DNA of 29,168 nt, from assembly GCA_008931825.1 (NCBI GenBank), contig QXVZ01006297.1, forward strand, positions 1 to 29,168. Reading direction: 5' to 3'. The stretch is from Phallusia fumigata. Taxonomy: Eukaryota; Chordata; Ascidiacea; Phlebobranchia; Ascidiidae. How positions within the stretch are numbered: the first letter of the stretch is position 1; each line of letters starts with the position of its first letter. Below are positions 28,834-29,168 of this stretch, piece by piece. The translations under genes and the position numbers were made by a program. The notes beneath the pieces are model-generated. The model worked only from the letters and a program-made list of their open reading frames with translations. It searched no databases and was not told where the DNA came from.

Positions 28834-29168
28834 TAGCGAGTGTGGCAATAATTCAAGGAGATATATAAGCCTGAAAAAAGCGCCCGTTTATTTCTACGTT
28901 AGTTTATGTAGTAAGTTATATGTCCTGATTGGTTTGTTAGTGTTATTTGTTAGTTTCAGTTGTAATGGGCGTCTGGATAGATTATGCCAGGAGTGCATAA
29001 CCTCTTTGCTATTGCCGACCGCATCACTGACTTTATTTTACAAATTAGGCTAACTGGCGCTATAGTGAGTGCAAGTTATTTTTAATTAAATACATATGGT
29101 AAACAAACGGTAAAACGGGAAATTTTCTATTGACTCAGGCCTAAAAGTTGAATTAAACGCAATTCGTT
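28834..29168. other. Right edge, separate contig end
   Basis: Starts after the single n at 28833. Nothing here looks like the missing N-terminal membrane exons of TMEM209. It is AT-rich with no supported exon on either strand. Confidence 0.5.

Noticed and set aside
28861..29168. N-terminal membrane exons of TMEM209 at the right edge
   Set aside because: No hydrophobic open frame on the minus strand; this stretch follows a gap base and looks noncoding.

Overview
This is animal genomic DNA, AT-rich (roughly 60-65% A+T by eye) with compact multi-exon genes, GT-AG introns mostly of 100-500 bp, and no sign of bacterial gene organisation. An ascidian tunicate of the Ciona type is the best guess. 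The minus strand of 5400-5415 reads exactly ATTCTATTTGAATAAG, which I recall as the 16-nt Ciona trans-spliced leader; compact introns and high allelic polymorphism fit too. This rests on memory of one short sequence and is not proof.

Two genes are well supported, both on the minus strand. (1) About 8.75-17.56 kb holds a secreted, matrix-like protein: four small cysteine-rich exons with von Willebrand factor C (VWC)-like patterns lead into a 2053-nt exon that is free of Cys and rich in Gly/Asn/Gln/Tyr/Pro/Ser. The apparent stop of that exon lies inside a good splice donor, and the chain probably continues through an exon at 8911-9089 and perhaps a short last exon at 8752-8792. Phases agree across every join. 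The 5' end is uncertain; candidate signal-peptide exons lie near 20.5 and 22.0 kb. (2) 24.4-28.8 kb holds the C-terminal 475 codons of a TMEM209 orthologue in 12 phase-consistent exons; the N-terminal membrane part lies beyond the window.

The left 8 kb has no confirmed gene. It holds several small candidates: a 58-codon secreted peptide whose stop codon overlaps an AATAAA (1061-1242), a leader-bearing minigene or retrocopy (5227-5415), a Lys-rich short ORF (2415-2603) and possible isolated exons at 441-512 and 3758-4022.

Repeats and assembly: a 1.02-kb segment occurs twice (16045-17060 and 18374-19397). The first copy is bounded exactly by single n bases, so it is probably an alternative-haplotype contig placed in a gap. 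A 124-bp hAT-type MITE with a near-perfect 8-bp target duplication sits in the last TMEM209 intron. Five single n bases (2865, 16044, 17061, 18297, 28833) seem to mark contig joins.

The two main genes show no functional link: one product is extracellular, the other belongs to a nuclear-envelope protein family. Everything was read by eye; gene calls rest on splice phases and remembered family sequences, not on searches.
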